Below the pieces are notes generated by a model, which did no database searches, had not been told where the DNA came from, and saw nothing but the letters and a program-made list of their open reading frames with translations. 64,000 nucleotides of DNA from Streptomyces caeruleatus (GTDB lineage Bacteria > Actinomycetota > Actinomycetes > Streptomycetales > Streptomycetaceae), in the NCBI RefSeq assembly GCF_001514235.1, contig NZ_KQ948929.1, positions 175,566 through 239,565 of the forward strand. Reading direction: 5' to 3'. This document shows positions 62,726-64,000 of the stretch, in pieces; positions within the stretch are counted from its first letter, which is position 1; the number at the start of each line of letters is the position of its first letter. A program made the translations under genes and the position numbers.

Positions 62726-64000
62726 GTGCAGGAAGTTCCGCACGCCCTGATGTACATCGACGGAAAGTGGATCGACAGCCCGGACCGCTACGAGATCCAC
62801 AACCCGGCGACGGAAGAACTCGTGGCGACCCTCGCCAAAGGCCGTCGTGAGCACGTCGACCAAGCGGTCGCCGCCGCGCGGTCGACGTACGAGGAGAGGA
62901 CCTGGCGTGCCACACCGCCCGCGGAACGGGCAGCCGTGCTGCGCGAAGCGACCGACCGCCTGGTGCGCCGTTCCGAAGAGCTGGTCCAGACGCAGGTCAG
63001 GGAGAACGGCGCTCCTGTGCGGCTGGCCGAGGCACTGCACATCGGGACGTCACTGGCCCATCTCCGCTACCAGGTGTACCTGGTGGAGCGCTACGACTTC
63101 GAACGGCCCTCGGCCATGCTCTCGCCCGTGCTGGCGGCCGGGCTGGTCCGGCGCGAGCCCCTCGGTGTCTGCGCCGCCATCGTGCCGTGGAACTTCCCGC
63201 TGGTGCACGCGGGCTGGAAGGTCGTCCCCGCACTGGCCGCGGGCAACAGCGTCGTCATCAAACCCGACGAGCGGGCCCCGCTCACCATCGTGGAGCTCGT
63301 ACGCGAACTCGAAGCCGCGGGCCTCCCACCCGGAGTCCTCAACCTCGTCACGGGCGACGGCCCCGAGGTCGGGGGACGGCTCGTCGAGCACCCGGACGTC
63401 CGCAAGATCGGCTTCACCGGTTCCACCCGGGTCGGCCACGACGTACTGCGCCGAGCCTCGGGCGGTTTCAGGCACCTCACGCTGGAGTTGGGAGGCAAGT
63501 CGGCCAACATCGTCCTGGAGGACGCCGATGTCACGACCGCCGTGGACGGGGCCCTGTTCGCGTGCATGGCCTTCTCGGGTCAGATCTGCGCGGCCGGAAG
63601 CCGGCTGCTGCTCCCCGACTCCCTGCACGACACGTTCGTGGACAAGTTGCTCGAACGAGTCGGGGCCCTGCGCATCTCCGACCCGCTGGACCCGCTGACC
63701 GACCTCGGCCCGCTCATCTCGCGGGCCAACCGGGATCACGCGCTGGCCTGTGTGTCCTCCGCCGTCGGCCAAGGCGCCCGCATCGTCCACGGCGGCAAGG
63801 TGCCGTCCGGTCCGGGGTTCACTCGCGGGCACTGGATGGAGCCCACCGTCCTCACCGACGTCACCCCGGACATGCGGATCGCCCATGAAGAGGTCTTCGG
63901 GCCGGTCCTGGCGGTCATGCGGTACCACACGGTCGAGGAGGCCGTGGAGATCGCCAACGGTACCGAGTACGGTCTGGCCGCCGGTGTCTGGAGCCGCGAC
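62726..64000 (+). CDS. Aldehyde dehydrogenase, cut by the window end
   Basis: The first 425 codons of an aldehyde dehydrogenase; no stop is reached by 64000. GTG 62726 has AGGAGG nine bases upstream and gives VQEVPHALMYIDGKWIDSPD. Motifs: CAAIVPWNFPLVHAGWKVVP, general base Glu254 in LELGGKSANIV, nucleophile Cys288 in FSGQICAAGSR, and EEVFGPVLAV. NAD(P)-dependent oxidation of an aldehyde to an acid. As the last visible gene of the prenyl operon it would convert the aldehyde made by the preceding dehydrogenase. It is a different, intact paralogue of the broken enzyme at 45234-46699. Confidence 0.9.
   Translation, partial: MQEVPHALMYIDGKWIDSPDRYEIHNPATEELVATLAKGRREHVDQAVAAARSTYEERTWRATPPAERAAVLREATDRLVRRSEELVQTQVRENGAPVRLAEALHIGTSLAHLRYQVYLVERYDFERPSAMLSPVLAAGLVRREPLGVCAAIVPWNFPLVHAGWKVVPALAAGNSVVIKPDERAPLTIVELVRELEAAGLPPGVLNLVTGDGPEVGGRLVEHPDVRKIGFTGSTRVGHDVLRRASGGFRHLTLELGGKSANIVLEDADVTTAVDGALFACMAFSGQICAAGSRLLLPDSLHDTFVDKLLERVGALRISDPLDPLTDLGPLISRANRDHALACVSSAVGQGARIVHGGKVPSGPGFTRGHWMEPTVLTDVTPDMRIAHEEVFGPVLAVMRYHTVEEAVEIANGTEYGLAAGVWSRD

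Overview
The window is GC-rich actinobacterial DNA, almost certainly from a Streptomyces or a close relative. The signs are third-codon G/C, many GTG starts, GTGA and ATGA stop/start overlaps, a Tat-type exported protein, a RheA/Hsp18 heat-shock pair with its known operator, a GAF-ANTAR regulator, DUF2267, DUF1062 and MSMEG_6728 families, and one rare in-frame TTA (bldA-type) codon. I count about 50 intact or nearly intact protein genes plus several broken ones. I recognised no rRNA, tRNA or CRISPR array.

Layout. 0.3-2.1 kb: exported NlpC/P60-like protein. 2.3-7.1 kb: two-gene operon of a receptor-like protein (outside vWA domain, membrane span, inside CHAT caspase-fold protease) and an alpha/beta hydrolase. 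7.3-14.5 kb: DUF1062, a lipoprotein, an SRPBCC protein, rheA/hsp18 with two operators, two DUF2267 genes and katG, which looks like a stress block. 14.7-21.8 kb: four overlapping genes, namely a second copy of the same hydrolase family, a caspase-VMAP protein, a MoxR AAA+ ATPase and a vWA-TIR protein. This is a vWA-MoxR-VMAP NTP-dependent conflict system. 21.8-27.2 kb: a six-gene minus-strand redox operon (MpaB-like oxygenase, MSMEG_6728 protein, SDR, carotenoid-desaturase-like flavoprotein, SRPBCC protein, lone FAD subunit). 27.4-31.4 kb: ArsR/VOC pair, AI-2E-type transporter, YbdK-type ligase, SDR. 31.6-35.0 kb: an exported protein with a possible aerolysin-type hairpin, a broken SpoIIE phosphatase, an MFS exporter. 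35.2-44.9 kb: TOPRIM protein, membrane spermidine-synthase-like protein, DUF418, DUF4291, SnoaL-like, FUSC and DMT genes.

45-52.5 kb is decayed. A MITE-like element is followed by a choline-oxidation-type operon with a frameshifted aldehyde dehydrogenase and a permease cut off at a rearrangement joint with a frameshifted HEAT-repeat gene. Then come an intact HAD hydrolase, a GAF-ANTAR gene with a run-on tail, and a set of gene fragments. 52.6-57.8 kb: secreted lipase, cyclophilin, then a sugar-acid-dehydratase / IclR / alcohol dehydrogenase set in which the regulator has lost part of its DNA-binding region. 57.9-59.3 kb: ABC transporter pair. 59.5-64.0 kb: a coupled operon of polyprenyl synthase, Nudix hydrolase, SCP2-like protein, alcohol dehydrogenase and aldehyde dehydrogenase (cut by the window end), which reads as a possible route from prenyl diphosphate to prenoic acid.

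The most interesting theme is that two different caspase-fold effector loci, about 8 kb apart, are each coupled to a member of the same alpha/beta-hydrolase family. One of them carries the only TTA codon I found, which would tie its translation to development.
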